A stretch of DNA of 27,478 bases from the NCBI GenBank assembly GCA_019423725.1, contig JAHZAW010000053.1:35229-62706 (forward strand), read 5' to 3'. This DNA comes from Clostridiales bacterium (GTDB taxonomy: Bacteria; Bacillota; Clostridia; Lachnospirales; Anaerotignaceae). Below the pieces are notes generated by a model. That model made no database searches, had not been told where the DNA came from, and saw only the letters and a list, made by a program, of their open reading frames with translations. How positions within the stretch are numbered: the first letter of the stretch is position 1; the number at the start of each line of letters is the position of its first letter. This document shows, piece after piece, positions 14,694 through 23,703 of this stretch. The position numbers and the translations under genes are program-made.

Positions 14694-15641
14694 TTGGCAT
14701 TAGTAACTACTAAAGAAATGTTTGCAAAAGCGTATGAGGGAAAATATTCTATCGGAGCATTCAATATCAACAACATGGAGATAATCCAGGGTATCGTAAG
14801 TGCCTGCCAGAAACATAATTCAGCAGTTATTCTCCAGGTATCAAAGAGTGCCCTTAAATATGCTCATCCCCTTTATCTCAAAAAAATGGTCGATGCTGCC
14901 ATCGAGGAAACCGGTCTTGATATAGCCCTTCACCTTGACCATGGCCCTGATTTTGAGACATGCAAACTTTGTATCGAATCAGGATTTACTTCCGTTATGT
15001 TTGACGGTTCACATCTTGACTATGAAGAAAATGTTGCCAAGACAAAGGAGATCGTTGACTACGCACACTCAAAGGGTGTCGTTGTAGAGGCTGAGCTTGG
15101 CAAACTTGCCGGTGTTGAGGACGAAGTTAAAGTAGCTGAGGGACATGCAACATATACTGATCCCGATCAGGCTGTTGATTTTGTTAAACGTACCGGTGTT
15201 GACTCTCTCGCTGTTGCAATCGGAACAAGTCATGGTGCCTATAAATTTAAAGGCGACGCAAAACTTGACTTTGAACGCCTTGAGACAATAACTGAAAAAC
15301 TTGAAGCTGCCGGCTTCCATAACTATCCCATAGTTCTCCATGGAGCATCTTCCGTAGACCAGGCATCAGTTGCTACATGCAACGAATATGGCGGAAAGAT
15401 CAACGGAGCAAAGGGAATCCCCGTTGAAATGCTCAGAAAAGCTTCTTCAATGGCTGTATGCAAAATAAATATGGATACTGATATCCGTCTTGCTATGACA
15501 GCTGCCATCAGAAAATGCTTCGCTGAAGATCCTGCCGCATTTGACCCCAGAGGATATCTTGGAGCGGCTAGAAATGATATCGAAGCCCTTGTCGAAAAGA
15601 AAATAACCGATGTACTCGGCTCTGAAAACTCAATGAACTGA
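14694..15641 (+). CDS. fba: Class II fructose-bisphosphate aldolase
   Basis: The zinc enzyme cleaves fructose 1,6-bisphosphate to two triose phosphates. The start is a TTG at 14694, giving MALVTTKEMFAKA, with GAAAGGAG ending about 9 nt upstream; an in-frame TTG at 14673 overlaps that ribosome site. The 315-residue product carries the class II features: LHLDHGPD with catalytic Asp82 and zinc ligand His83, EAELGKLAG, GTSHGAYK and VLHGASS with further ligands, and the phosphate-binding NMDTDIR. Codon choice suggests high expression. It is monocistronic, with a strong promoter and terminator. Confidence 0.95.
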   Translation: MALVTTKEMFAKAYEGKYSIGAFNINNMEIIQGIVSACQKHNSAVILQVSKSALKYAHPLYLKKMVDAAIEETGLDIALHLDHGPDFETCKLCIESGFTSVMFDGSHLDYEENVAKTKEIVDYAHSKGVVVEAELGKLAGVEDEVKVAEGHATYTDPDQAVDFVKRTGVDSLAVAIGTSHGAYKFKGDAKLDFERLETITEKLEAAGFHNYPIVLHGASSVDQASVATCNEYGGKINGAKGIPVEMLRKASSMAVCKINMDTDIRLAMTAAIRKCFAEDPAAFDPRGYLGAARNDIEALVEKKITDVLGSENSMN

Positions 15642-15654
15642 TATAAGATTAATA

Positions 15655-15693
15655 AACAGAGGACCCTCAAAAGAGGGTTCTCTGTTATTTTTT
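15655..15693 (+). terminator. Intrinsic terminator of fba
   Basis: A 14-bp stem AACAGAGGACCCTC / GAGGGTTCTCTGTT (one G-U pair) with an AAAA loop is followed by ATTTTTTG. The 15694-15831 stretch beyond is AT-rich; I see no gene in it. Confidence 0.9.
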
Positions 15694-15831
15694 GCTGTAT
15701 TATAACCATATTTTCCCTTTGCCATTTTAAACAGCTAAAAAAATATTTTTAAAATCTCATTATAATCATTAAATTTGATAAAAATTTTATGTGCTGAAAT
15801 TCTCCTTCTTTTTCATACAAATCAATAATTA

Positions 15832-15860
15832 TTGACAATATTTTTTGTTTTTGATATCAT
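15832..15860 (+). promoter_or_regulatory. Sigma-A-type promoter of tatD
   Basis: Perfect TTGACA (15832-15837), a 17-nt spacer and TATCAT (15855-15860). The leader of about 85 nt holds a hairpin ACACAGATC / GATTTGTGT at 15900-15923, 17 nt before the AGGAGG ribosome site. Confidence 0.75.
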
Positions 15861-15953
15861 TAAAAAAATCGTTTTTATGAACATTTGTCATTTATATGAA
15901 CACAGATCCAATAAGATTTGTGTCAAGTCCAATCTATAATAGGAGGTGTTTTT

Positions 15954-16727
15954 ATGCTAAAAGGAATTTTTGATACCCATGCGCATATGGATGATCCCCG
16001 TTACAGCGAAAATCTTGACGGTATCCTCAAAAAACAGAAGGAATCCGGCGTCTGCGGTATCATAACATCTGGTTCAGAGATCCCGTCATCCCTCAGGTCA
16101 TGTGATCTTGCGGACAAGTATGACTTTATATACGCATCCGTAGGCATATATCCCAATGAGACGGCAAATGTCCCCTCTGATTACTTATCATCACTTAAAG
16201 AAATGTGCAAAAACAAAAAAGTAGTTGCCATTGGTGAGATAGGTATGGATTACGGATATGAATTACATCCGGACCCCAAAACTCAGGAAAAATATTTCAG
16301 AGAACAGCTGGAACTTGCCTGCCAGCTTGACCTGCCCGTTGTGATTCACGACAGGGACGCTGACGAAGATGTACTGCGAATCATCAAAGACTATAACATC
16401 AAAGGTGAGATACATCGAGTATTTTCACCGCTGGAGTATGCAGAAAAGTTTCTTGAGTACGGCCTTTACATGGGAATAGGACCCCAGGTCACATATCCCG
16501 ACAGCGAAAAACTTGTGGAACTGGTAAAGATCATGCCCCTTGATAAGCTGCTCCTTGAGACGGACGCACCTTTCCTTCCGCCTGCACATCTGGCCGGACA
16601 GGACGCGTACCCTGATATGATATCCTTCGTTGCCGAAAAGATATCACAGATAAGAAACGATGTTACTCCCCAGGAGGTAGTTGACATCGCATTGGCAAAC
16701 ACAAAGAAATTATATGGTATAAAATAA
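15954..16727 (+). CDS. tatD: TatD family metal-dependent hydrolase
   Basis: TatD proteins are metal-dependent deoxyribonucleases or related hydrolases with a TIM barrel. The ATG at 15954 follows AGGAGG; the frame is open to 15918, but that would bury the ribosome site. The 257-residue protein has the metal ligands in order: His9 and His11 in DTHAHMDD, Glu95 in GEIGMDYG, His132 in VVIHDRDA, His154 in EIHRVFS, and Asp204 in LLETDAPF. The usual LHCFSGS segment reads IHRVFSP, a divergence, although the histidine is kept. The permease gene follows 56 nt later on the same strand with no terminator between them. Confidence 0.9.
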   Translation: MLKGIFDTHAHMDDPRYSENLDGILKKQKESGVCGIITSGSEIPSSLRSCDLADKYDFIYASVGIYPNETANVPSDYLSSLKEMCKNKKVVAIGEIGMDYGYELHPDPKTQEKYFREQLELACQLDLPVVIHDRDADEDVLRIIKDYNIKGEIHRVFSPLEYAEKFLEYGLYMGIGPQVTYPDSEKLVELVKIMPLDKLLLETDAPFLPPAHLAGQDAYPDMISFVAEKISQIRNDVTPQEVVDIALANTKKLYGIK

Positions 16728-16783
16728 TTCATTTACAGACAAAGCAATAATTTAATAATTTATAATAAGGAAGAGGTTCCATC

Positions 16784-18124
16784 ATGAAAGAAAAAATCGA
16801 TAAGTTTTTTAAGATCTCAGAACGTGGATCAAGCATTTCCACAGAGATCATCGGCGGAGCTACAACCTTCGCTACCATGGCATACATTCTTGCCTATATG
16901 ACATCTTCAATGTCAGTAGTACCCGGAATCAATATCAACGGTGTGCTCGTATGTACAGCACTCGTTACAGCTATCGCCTGTCTGGCCATGGGATTATATT
17001 CAAATACTCCCATCTGTCTTGCTCCCGTTCTTGTTATCCCTGGTCTTATCGCCGGCTGGATCGCAGACGGAACAGCTACATACGCTCAGGCATTCGGTCT
17101 TGTATTCGTATCCGGTGTTATTTTCCTTTTAATATCATTATTCAACCTTAGGGAGCTTTTTGCTAGATGTCTTCCTAAGAACATTAAGATCGGTATCGCT
17201 GGTGCAGTAGGTTTCCTTATTGCCCGTATCGGATTAAGCTCATGCGGTTTATACGCAGCAACAGAATCAGGATATGTATTTGGTGACTTCACATCAAAAA
17301 ATACGATCCTTGGTATAATAGGTATTGTCCTCTGCTTCTTCTTTACATACGTTAAGTTCAACATCAACGGACATATGTATAAAGTAAAAGGCGGACTCCT
17401 TATCGGTATCATCATTACAACTATAATCGGTATACCCATGGGCGTTACAGTTATACCCGAAACAATATTCACAACAAACGCTCTTTCTTCAATAAAGGAC
17501 GTTGCGTTCCAGCTTGATATCCTTGGAACACTTAAACTGAGCTACATTCCCATTCTTCTTATGCTCCTTATAAACGACTTCTTTGGAACAATGGGATCAG
17601 GACTTGCCCTTGCCGGAAGAGCTAACCTCCTTGATAAGGACGGAAACTTCCCCGCATTCGGCAAAGTATTCCTTGTTGACTCAGCTTCAACAATCCTTGG
17701 TTCAATATTTGGTATCTCAACAGTAAGCTGCTTCGCAGAGTCAGCAGCTGGTATCGAGTCAGGTAGCAGAACAGGTCTTTCAAGTGTGGCTACAGCCGTA
17801 CTTTTCTTCCTCTGCTGCTTCATAAGCCCTCTTTTCCTTATAATCCCCGGAGCTGCCACAGGTGCTGCTCTCGTAGTTGTAGGTATCTCTCTTATTGAGA
17901 CTATCCAGGGCCTTGACTTTGATCCCTTTGAACTTCTTCCCGTTGCCTGCATGTGGCTCGTAACTATCTACATGTCAGACTATGTTGGAGGTATCGTTAT
18001 CGGTATGCTCGTATTTGTAGTTATCTCAATGCTCAAAGTTATATTTGAACGTAACACAAAACTCATACCTCCCCTTCCCGTTTGGGTAATGACAGCACTT
18101 ATGTGCATGTACTTCATATTCTAA
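16784..18124 (+). CDS. NCS2 family purine-type permease (AzgA-like)
   Basis: The 446-residue integral membrane protein has about 12 or more hydrophobic segments. Family marks of the AzgA-like NCS2 permeases are the early EIIGGATTFATMAYILAY, the middle NDFFGTMGSGLALAGRANLL, and CFAESAAGIESGSRTGLSSV. Such proteins import purine bases such as adenine, guanine, hypoxanthine or xanthine, or uracil; the exact substrate is not visible. Ribosome site AAGGAAGAGG precedes the ATG. It is likely cotranscribed with tatD and ends with a strong terminator. Codons look adapted for high expression, with many Ile ATC. Confidence 0.9.
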   Translation: MKEKIDKFFKISERGSSISTEIIGGATTFATMAYILAYMTSSMSVVPGININGVLVCTALVTAIACLAMGLYSNTPICLAPVLVIPGLIAGWIADGTATYAQAFGLVFVSGVIFLLISLFNLRELFARCLPKNIKIGIAGAVGFLIARIGLSSCGLYAATESGYVFGDFTSKNTILGIIGIVLCFFFTYVKFNINGHMYKVKGGLLIGIIITTIIGIPMGVTVIPETIFTTNALSSIKDVAFQLDILGTLKLSYIPILLMLLINDFFGTMGSGLALAGRANLLDKDGNFPAFGKVFLVDSASTILGSIFGISTVSCFAESAAGIESGSRTGLSSVATAVLFFLCCFISPLFLIIPGAATGAALVVVGISLIETIQGLDFDPFELLPVACMWLVTIYMSDYVGGIVIGMLVFVVISMLKVIFERNTKLIPPLPVWVMTALMCMYFIF

Positions 18125-18131
18125 AAACAAG

Positions 18132-18163
18132 AAACCTGCGGTATCAATACCGCAGGTTTTTTT
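18132..18163 (+). terminator. Intrinsic terminator of the permease gene
   Basis: A 12-bp stem AAACCTGCGGTA / TACCGCAGGTTT with loop TCAA is followed by a run of seven T. Confidence 0.92.
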
Positions 18164-18176
18164 CATCTCATAATAC

Positions 18177-18210
18177 AAAACGCCGGATAAAGCCAACGCA
18201 TTTATCCGAC
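18177..18210 (-). terminator. Intrinsic terminator of the mreB unit
   Basis: Leftward stem GTCGGATAAA / TTTATCCGGC (one G-U pair) with a 9-nt loop is followed by GTTTTGTATT. Confidence 0.7.
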
Positions 18211-18225
18211 ATTTATTTATATTTT

Positions 18226-19281
18226 TTATTTTTCCCTTCCGAATAATGTCTGAAGCACTGATCTCTTAGGAGCTGACTCATTCTGTATGCTGGTCCAGTA
18301 CTCTATGTATTTTCCCGTACCGATGGCAACACAGCTTAAGGCTCCATCAGCTATCATAACATTGGTCCCTGTTCTCTCCTGGATAAGCTTATCCAGACCA
18401 TAGAGCAGGCTTCCTCCGCCTGTCATTACTATTCCTCGGTCGATTATATCCGCAGCCAGTTCCGGCGGCGTATGCTCAAGTACATCATGGGCAGCGTCCG
18501 CAATGCCCTGGGCTGACTCCGATAAGGCAAGGAGCATCTCATTTGATGTGACTGTTATGTTTTTAGGCAGTCCCGTAATAAGATTTCTTCCCCTGACATC
18601 CATGGAAACCGGCATGGTCCTCTCGTAGGCCGTTCCGATATTTATTTTCAGCTGCTCGGCCGTTCCCTCTCCAATAAGTACGTTATGCTTCTTCCTTATG
18701 AACCTTATTATGGCATCGTCAAAGTCATCTCCGGCTATCTTTATGGACTTGCTGACAACGGTGCCTCCCAGAGAAAGCACAGCTATATCCGTCGTTCCTC
18801 CTCCGATATCCACTATCATACTTCCGCATGGCCTTGATATATCGATACCAGCACCAATGGCTGCTGCCACCGGCTCCTCGATAAGTATTACATTTCTCGC
18901 TCCGGCATGGCGGACAGCGTCCTCCACAGCCCTCTTTTCAACTTCCGTGACACCGCTGGGTATACATACGGAAACCGTTGGCTTTACCAGTGACCTTTTT
19001 ACAAATGACTTATCGATAAAGTATTTTATCATCTTTTCCGTAAGCTCGTAGTCGGATATGACTCCCTGTTTAAGGGGCCTTACGGCCTCTATATTTCCCG
19101 GTGTCCTGCCAAGCATCCTCCTGGCTTCCTCGCCGACTGCAAGTATTGTGTTTGTATCTCTGTCAACGGCTACCACCGAAGGCTCGTTGAGAACTATGCC
19201 CTGTCCCTTTATATACACAAGGACATTGGCAGTTCCCAGGTCTATACCTATGGTCTCGCCGATTCCGAATCCATTAAACAT
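18226..19281 (-). CDS. mreB: Rod shape-determining protein MreB/Mbl
   Basis: This is a bacterial actin that guides lateral cell-wall synthesis beneath the membrane. The 351-residue protein has the actin-fold nucleotide motifs: IGIDLGTANVLVY (phosphate 1, residues 11-23), EEP at 135-137, VDIGGGTTDIAVLS (phosphate 2, about 156-169), and MTGGGSLLYGL (286-296). The N-terminal hydrophobic MFNGFGIG resembles the membrane-contacting end. No mreC or mreD follows; a terminator does. This suggests an Mbl-like stand-alone paralogue rather than the mreBCD gene. It lies 21 bp after mutS2, with AAGGGAG as ribosome site. Confidence 0.95.
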   Translation of the reverse strand: MFNGFGIGETIGIDLGTANVLVYIKGQGIVLNEPSVVAVDRDTNTILAVGEEARRMLGRTPGNIEAVRPLKQGVISDYELTEKMIKYFIDKSFVKRSLVKPTVSVCIPSGVTEVEKRAVEDAVRHAGARNVILIEEPVAAAIGAGIDISRPCGSMIVDIGGGTTDIAVLSLGGTVVSKSIKIAGDDFDDAIIRFIRKKHNVLIGEGTAEQLKINIGTAYERTMPVSMDVRGRNLITGLPKNITVTSNEMLLALSESAQGIADAAHDVLEHTPPELAADIIDRGIVMTGGGSLLYGLDKLIQERTGTNVMIADGALSCVAIGTGKYIEYWTSIQNESAPKRSVLQTLFGREK

Positions 19282-19302
19282 AAGTAAGTACTCCCTTTCA
19301 AC

Positions 19303-21687
19303 TTATGAGTTTTTAAGCTCCACAACAGTAACTCCCATTTCTCCTTCGCCGTAAACACCGGGACGGAAGCTCTTTACATGTGGATTTCTCTTCAAATATC
19401 TCTGAACGGCCTCCCTCAGAACGCCGGTTCCCTTTCCGTGGATTATGGTGACCGTCTTAAGTCCCGCAAGATAAGCATCGTCAAGATATTTATCAATGTT
19501 TCCTATTCCTTCCTCCACCGTCTGTCCACGGCAGTCTATTTCAGGAAGTATGAACTGGCTCTTGCCCGCCTTTACTCCAAGGGAAACATTTCTGGATGTG
19601 TTTTTCTTCTCCTCCTTGGGAGCGTCATAATAGGTAAGTTCCTTAAGAGGCACCTTTATTTTCATATTTCCGGTCTGTACCATTACATCACCGTTGGAAT
19701 CTGGCTCGGAAAGGGCTGTTCCAGTCCTGTCAAATGAAAGTATATATACACTGTCTCCTTTTTTGAGGTTCTTTATGGGTTTTACCGATGAGACTTTCTT
19801 TTTCTTTGATTTTTCTATCATCTCATCCACAGATGATACTTTATTTTTAAGCTCAGCTCTCTTTTCATTGAGCTTATTCTGTCCTGCCTTTTGTCTGGCT
19901 TCCTTATTGAGTTCTTTTATTATCCTGTCAGACTCTTCCTTTGCCTGCTGGTATATATTTCTAGCTTCCATGCGGGCATCAGCTATTATCTTTTCCTTCT
20001 GCTCATTGATTTTTTTCTTCTGGGCCTCTACCTCATCTTTGAGCCTCTCAGCCTCTTTCCTATACTGTTCAGCCCTCTCCTGTTCATAAATAACAGATTT
20101 CTTGCTTATTTCAAGGTCAGTGATGACGTCCTCGAACTTGACATTCTCACTGCTTATGAACTCCCTGGCACTATCGATAACATAGTCAGGCAGGCCGAGT
20201 TTCTTGGATATGGCAAAGGCGTTGCTTTTTCCGGGTATTCCTATGAGCAGCTTATATGTGGGCCTTAATGTATCCACATTGAACTCACAGCAGGCATTTT
20301 CCACACCTTCCGTGGAAAGGGCATATACCTTAAGTTCGCTGTAATGGGTAGTTACCGCTGTCCTTACCTTCATATTGTGAAGCAGCTGTATTATGGCCAT
20401 GGCCAGAGCTGCTCCTTCGGTGGGGTCAGTTCCAGCTCCCAGCTCATCGAAAAGCACAAGGCAGTTAGGTGTGACTTCGTTAAGTATCCTTACTATATTT
20501 GTCATATGGGCAGAAAATGTACTCAAGCTCTGCTCGATGGACTGCTCATCACCGATGTCAGCAAACACGTCATCAAATACCGCCAGCTCGGAACTGTCAA
20601 AGGCCGGTATATGAAGTCCTGCCTGTCCCATGAGTGTAAAAAGTCCCAGTGTCTTAAGGGCAACGGTCTTTCCTCCGGTATTTGGTCCGGTTATAAGAAG
20701 GGTATTGAAGTCCCTTCCGATATTTATATCTATGGGAACTACCTCTTTTTCATTGAGCAGAGGATGTCTTCCCTTTCTTATGTCGATTATGCCGTTCGTA
20801 TTAAACTTAGGTTCGCTTCCGTTCATTTTAAGGGAAAGTTCAGCCTTGGCAAAGACAAAATCCAAATGTCCTATAACAGTAAGGTTGGCCTGCATGATAT
20901 CGGCGTTTTCAGCCACAAGGGCAGAAAGAGAGGCAAGTATTTTTTCTATTTCTTCCTTCTCCTTCGACTGGAGTTCCTTTATCCTGTTATTAAGCTGTAT
21001 TACTGCCGTGGGTTCCATAAATACCGTTGAGCCTGTGTTGGAACGGTCATGCACCATTCCTGGGAAGCTGCTCTGATACTCAGACCTTACGGGAACACAG
21101 TATCTATCGTTCCTTATGGTTATGACAGCGTCCTGGAGCATGGTCTTATAGGCCGCTGAATAAATTATGGAATTGAGTTTATCCCTTATGCTGCCATTGG
21201 CATTCCTTATTTCTCTCCTTACGGCCCTCAGACCGCTGCTGGCATCATCCGATATTTCCTGCTCATTGATTATACATCTTGTTATTTCATTCTCAACGCT
21301 GGTTATGGGTTTTACCACATTGAAATAATCCTCCAGCACAGGGAATACGTCTCCTTTATTTTCCTGTTTGGCATAGTTTTTTACCTTTCTGCATACATAC
21401 AGAAATTCTCCTACAGCCATAAGCTCATCTATGCCAAGTACTCCACCTGCCACGGATCTGTCCAGCTGAGGTCTTATATCCTTTATGCCGCCCAGGGGAA
21501 GACGTCCCTTTTTAAGGGCCATATTTACAGCCTCGGTCGTCTCCTTCTGTTCCCTAGTTATGCTTCCCATATCAGATATGGGAAGAAGCTCGGAACATTT
21601 TTCCTTTCCCATGGGGGATAAGGCCAGGGATACCAGCTTATCCCTGATCTTTGTATATTCAAGTGTTTTCAGTGCTTTTTCATTCAT
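19303..21687 (-). CDS. mutS2: MutS2 (ATPase and Smr nuclease)
   Basis: MutS2 of Bacillus is described both as a suppressor of recombination and as an ATPase that rescues collided ribosomes. The ATG at 21687 gives 794 residues, close to the usual size of about 785; a TTG at 21705 directly abuts the fbp stop and overlaps the GGAG ribosome site. In order: core domain, Walker A GPNTGGKT (about 334-341), Walker B LVLFDELGAGTDPTEG (about 412), a long coiled coil rich in Lys/Glu (about 505-625), a KOW-like segment, and a C-terminal Smr domain with IDCRGQ and HGKGTG. The mismatch-recognition domain of MutS is absent. It is cotranscribed with fbp and mreB. Confidence 0.96.
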   Translation of the reverse strand: MNEKALKTLEYTKIRDKLVSLALSPMGKEKCSELLPISDMGSITREQKETTEAVNMALKKGRLPLGGIKDIRPQLDRSVAGGVLGIDELMAVGEFLYVCRKVKNYAKQENKGDVFPVLEDYFNVVKPITSVENEITRCIINEQEISDDASSGLRAVRREIRNANGSIRDKLNSIIYSAAYKTMLQDAVITIRNDRYCVPVRSEYQSSFPGMVHDRSNTGSTVFMEPTAVIQLNNRIKELQSKEKEEIEKILASLSALVAENADIMQANLTVIGHLDFVFAKAELSLKMNGSEPKFNTNGIIDIRKGRHPLLNEKEVVPIDINIGRDFNTLLITGPNTGGKTVALKTLGLFTLMGQAGLHIPAFDSSELAVFDDVFADIGDEQSIEQSLSTFSAHMTNIVRILNEVTPNCLVLFDELGAGTDPTEGAALAMAIIQLLHNMKVRTAVTTHYSELKVYALSTEGVENACCEFNVDTLRPTYKLLIGIPGKSNAFAISKKLGLPDYVIDSAREFISSENVKFEDVITDLEISKKSVIYEQERAEQYRKEAERLKDEVEAQKKKINEQKEKIIADARMEARNIYQQAKEESDRIIKELNKEARQKAGQNKLNEKRAELKNKVSSVDEMIEKSKKKKVSSVKPIKNLKKGDSVYILSFDRTGTALSEPDSNGDVMVQTGNMKIKVPLKELTYYDAPKEEKKNTSRNVSLGVKAGKSQFILPEIDCRGQTVEEGIGNIDKYLDDAYLAGLKTVTIIHGKGTGVLREAVQRYLKRNPHVKSFRPGVYGEGEMGVTVVELKNS

Positions 21688-21705
21688 TTCAAAATTAGTC
21701 TCCAA

Positions 21706-23688
21706 TTATTTTATTTCTTTTATGAGACCGCTCCTGTATGCATACATAAGCTTTTCAAGTTCCTCGATGTTTTTCTTGAGCTCCCTGCCTATGTCGGTGC
21801 TGGCAACTCTTATCCTTGCCTGTGAGTACTGAAGGGCTACGGTAGAAGAATGTATATCCTTTTCCTCCGCTATGGCCTTCTCCGTTGACTCGAAGGGCTC
21901 ATGGGATACAAGAACAAGTCCATGCGAATTATAAATAAGAGTATATCCAGCTATACCCGTTTCTTTCTGATACGCCTTGGCAAAACCGCCGTCGATGACA
22001 AACAGCTTTCCATTGGCCTTTATGGGGCTCTCGCCCTTCCTTACCTGTACAGGAACATGTCCATTTATTATATGTGATTTATCAGGGTCAAGACCGAAAT
22101 TCTCAAGTATTTCCCTGCATACTCTCTCATCATTTCTCTTTTCATAATAAGGGCTCTTGTTTTCCTTATGGGTGGCCGTATCCTCGATGAAATATCTTTC
22201 AAAGGTGGTCATGGCATCCTTTCCAAACAGCGGTGAGTTCTCTCCGCACCAGAGATACCATATAAGGTCCAGACATTCCCTCTTTGTATCGCTGTGAGGC
22301 CTTGTATAGTAACCTTCCCTCATGGCTCTCTCAACAGCGTCCATATATTCCTTGCCTTTAAGTTTCTTTCCTCTGAACCTCACTTCCTTAAGAGTGCCAT
22401 CCTCATTTGTGGGGATGCATCCATGGAAAAGAAGGTTTGAGTTGAATATACTGTAAATGCTTCCATTACTGAACATAAACCTTACATGCTTCTGAAGTTT
22501 TCCACTGTTTACAAATGAAGATTTTATCTTATCCATAACGCCCTGTTCTTCTTCGGAAAGTTCAAAGGGATTATTGGGATCAATAGTAGGAAGGTTGCAG
22601 TCCCTGAGGGGATATTCCTGTCCCTTTATGGTTATTGTTCCCTTTTCAAAGTCTATCTTATCCAGAAGGAGCCTGCCTTCCATCTTAAATTCAGGATGTC
22701 TCTTTATTATCTGTGCTTCCATCTTGAACTGCATAATGGATATGGCCTTATGCATCTTGGCCGTAAGTATTACTTCCTTATCACTCAGAGCGTCCGCATC
22801 TGAATTTTTAGGCATAAAATATGTACAGGGGTCATCTGCATACTTCTCCATTGCAAATGTAGCAAGGGGTATGAGGTTTATTCCATAGTCCTCCTCAATG
22901 GTATCAAGGTTGCAGTAACGTGCCTGTATCCTTATGACATTGCAGATAAGCGCCTGACATCCAGCCGCTGCTCCCATCCAGCTTATATCATGGTTTCCCC
23001 ACTGTATGTCAACTGAGTGATAGTTCTCCAAAATATCCATGATCTTTGCTGCCCTTGGACCTCTGTCGTATATATCGCCTATTACATGGAGCCTGTCTAT
23101 GGCAAGCCTCTGTATAAGGTTTGATATGGCGGTTATGAATCTGTCAGCCTGGTCAAGCCTTATTATGGACTCGATTATCTGATTGTAATACATTTCCTTG
23201 TCTTCTCCTGAGCTGTCCTCATGAAGAAGCTCCTCGATTATATAGGCAAAATCCGGTGGAAGCGCCTTTCTGACCTTTGAACGGGTATATTTGGCAGAAA
23301 TTACTTTACATATGGTCACAAGTCTGTGAAGGGTGATCCTGTACCAGTCATCCATATCCTTTTCAGTCTTTTTTATCTCCTCCAGTTTCTGCTCGGGATA
23401 ATAGATAAGGGTGGCAAGGGTCTTCTTTTCAGAGTCCCTGAGACTGGTGCCAAGTATGTAGGTTATATGATTTTTTATAACGCCTGAAGCATTCCTGAGA
23501 ACATGGCTGAAGGCCTCATATTCACCATGTATATCTGAAATAAAGTGCTCCGTACCCTTTGGAAGATTAAGTATGGCCTGGAGATTGATTATCTCCGTGC
23601 TGGCACTTGTAATATTAGGGTACTGTTTTGCAAGAAGGTTAAGGTACTTAAACTCTTCCTTTGTAAATTCCTTTTCCAAATCCGGCAT
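21706..23688 (-). CDS. fbp: Class III fructose-1,6-bisphosphatase (Firmicutes type)
   Basis: The enzyme hydrolyses fructose 1,6-bisphosphate to fructose 6-phosphate for gluconeogenesis. The 660-residue length matches the Firmicutes class III family. It has a calcineurin-like phosphoesterase core split by a large insert: SDIHGE (51-56), GDIYDRGP (204-211), WGNHDISW (around 231), and a late NGHVPVQVRKGESP histidine region. Ribosome site AGGAGG lies before the ATG. It starts 15 bp after the membrane-protein gene and its stop abuts the mutS2 ribosome site, so the genes are translated from one transcript. fba for the opposite direction lies 8 kb away. Confidence 0.95.
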   Translation of the reverse strand: MPDLEKEFTKEEFKYLNLLAKQYPNITSASTEIINLQAILNLPKGTEHFISDIHGEYEAFSHVLRNASGVIKNHITYILGTSLRDSEKKTLATLIYYPEQKLEEIKKTEKDMDDWYRITLHRLVTICKVISAKYTRSKVRKALPPDFAYIIEELLHEDSSGEDKEMYYNQIIESIIRLDQADRFITAISNLIQRLAIDRLHVIGDIYDRGPRAAKIMDILENYHSVDIQWGNHDISWMGAAAGCQALICNVIRIQARYCNLDTIEEDYGINLIPLATFAMEKYADDPCTYFMPKNSDADALSDKEVILTAKMHKAISIMQFKMEAQIIKRHPEFKMEGRLLLDKIDFEKGTITIKGQEYPLRDCNLPTIDPNNPFELSEEEQGVMDKIKSSFVNSGKLQKHVRFMFSNGSIYSIFNSNLLFHGCIPTNEDGTLKEVRFRGKKLKGKEYMDAVERAMREGYYTRPHSDTKRECLDLIWYLWCGENSPLFGKDAMTTFERYFIEDTATHKENKSPYYEKRNDERVCREILENFGLDPDKSHIINGHVPVQVRKGESPIKANGKLFVIDGGFAKAYQKETGIAGYTLIYNSHGLVLVSHEPFESTEKAIAEEKDIHSSTVALQYSQARIRVASTDIGRELKKNIEELEKLMYAYRSGLIKEIK

Positions 23689-23703
23689 CTGAGCGTCCTC
23701 CTG

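Noticed and set aside
15900..15923. Leader hairpin before tatD as a riboswitch
   Set aside because: It is one short stem without a terminator or conserved ligand-binding core; kept only as a note on the promoter entry.
20344..21030. Rightward 228-codon frame opposite mutS2
   Set aside because: Antisense shadow of the MutS2 core and ATPase; no ribosome site and no family resemblance.
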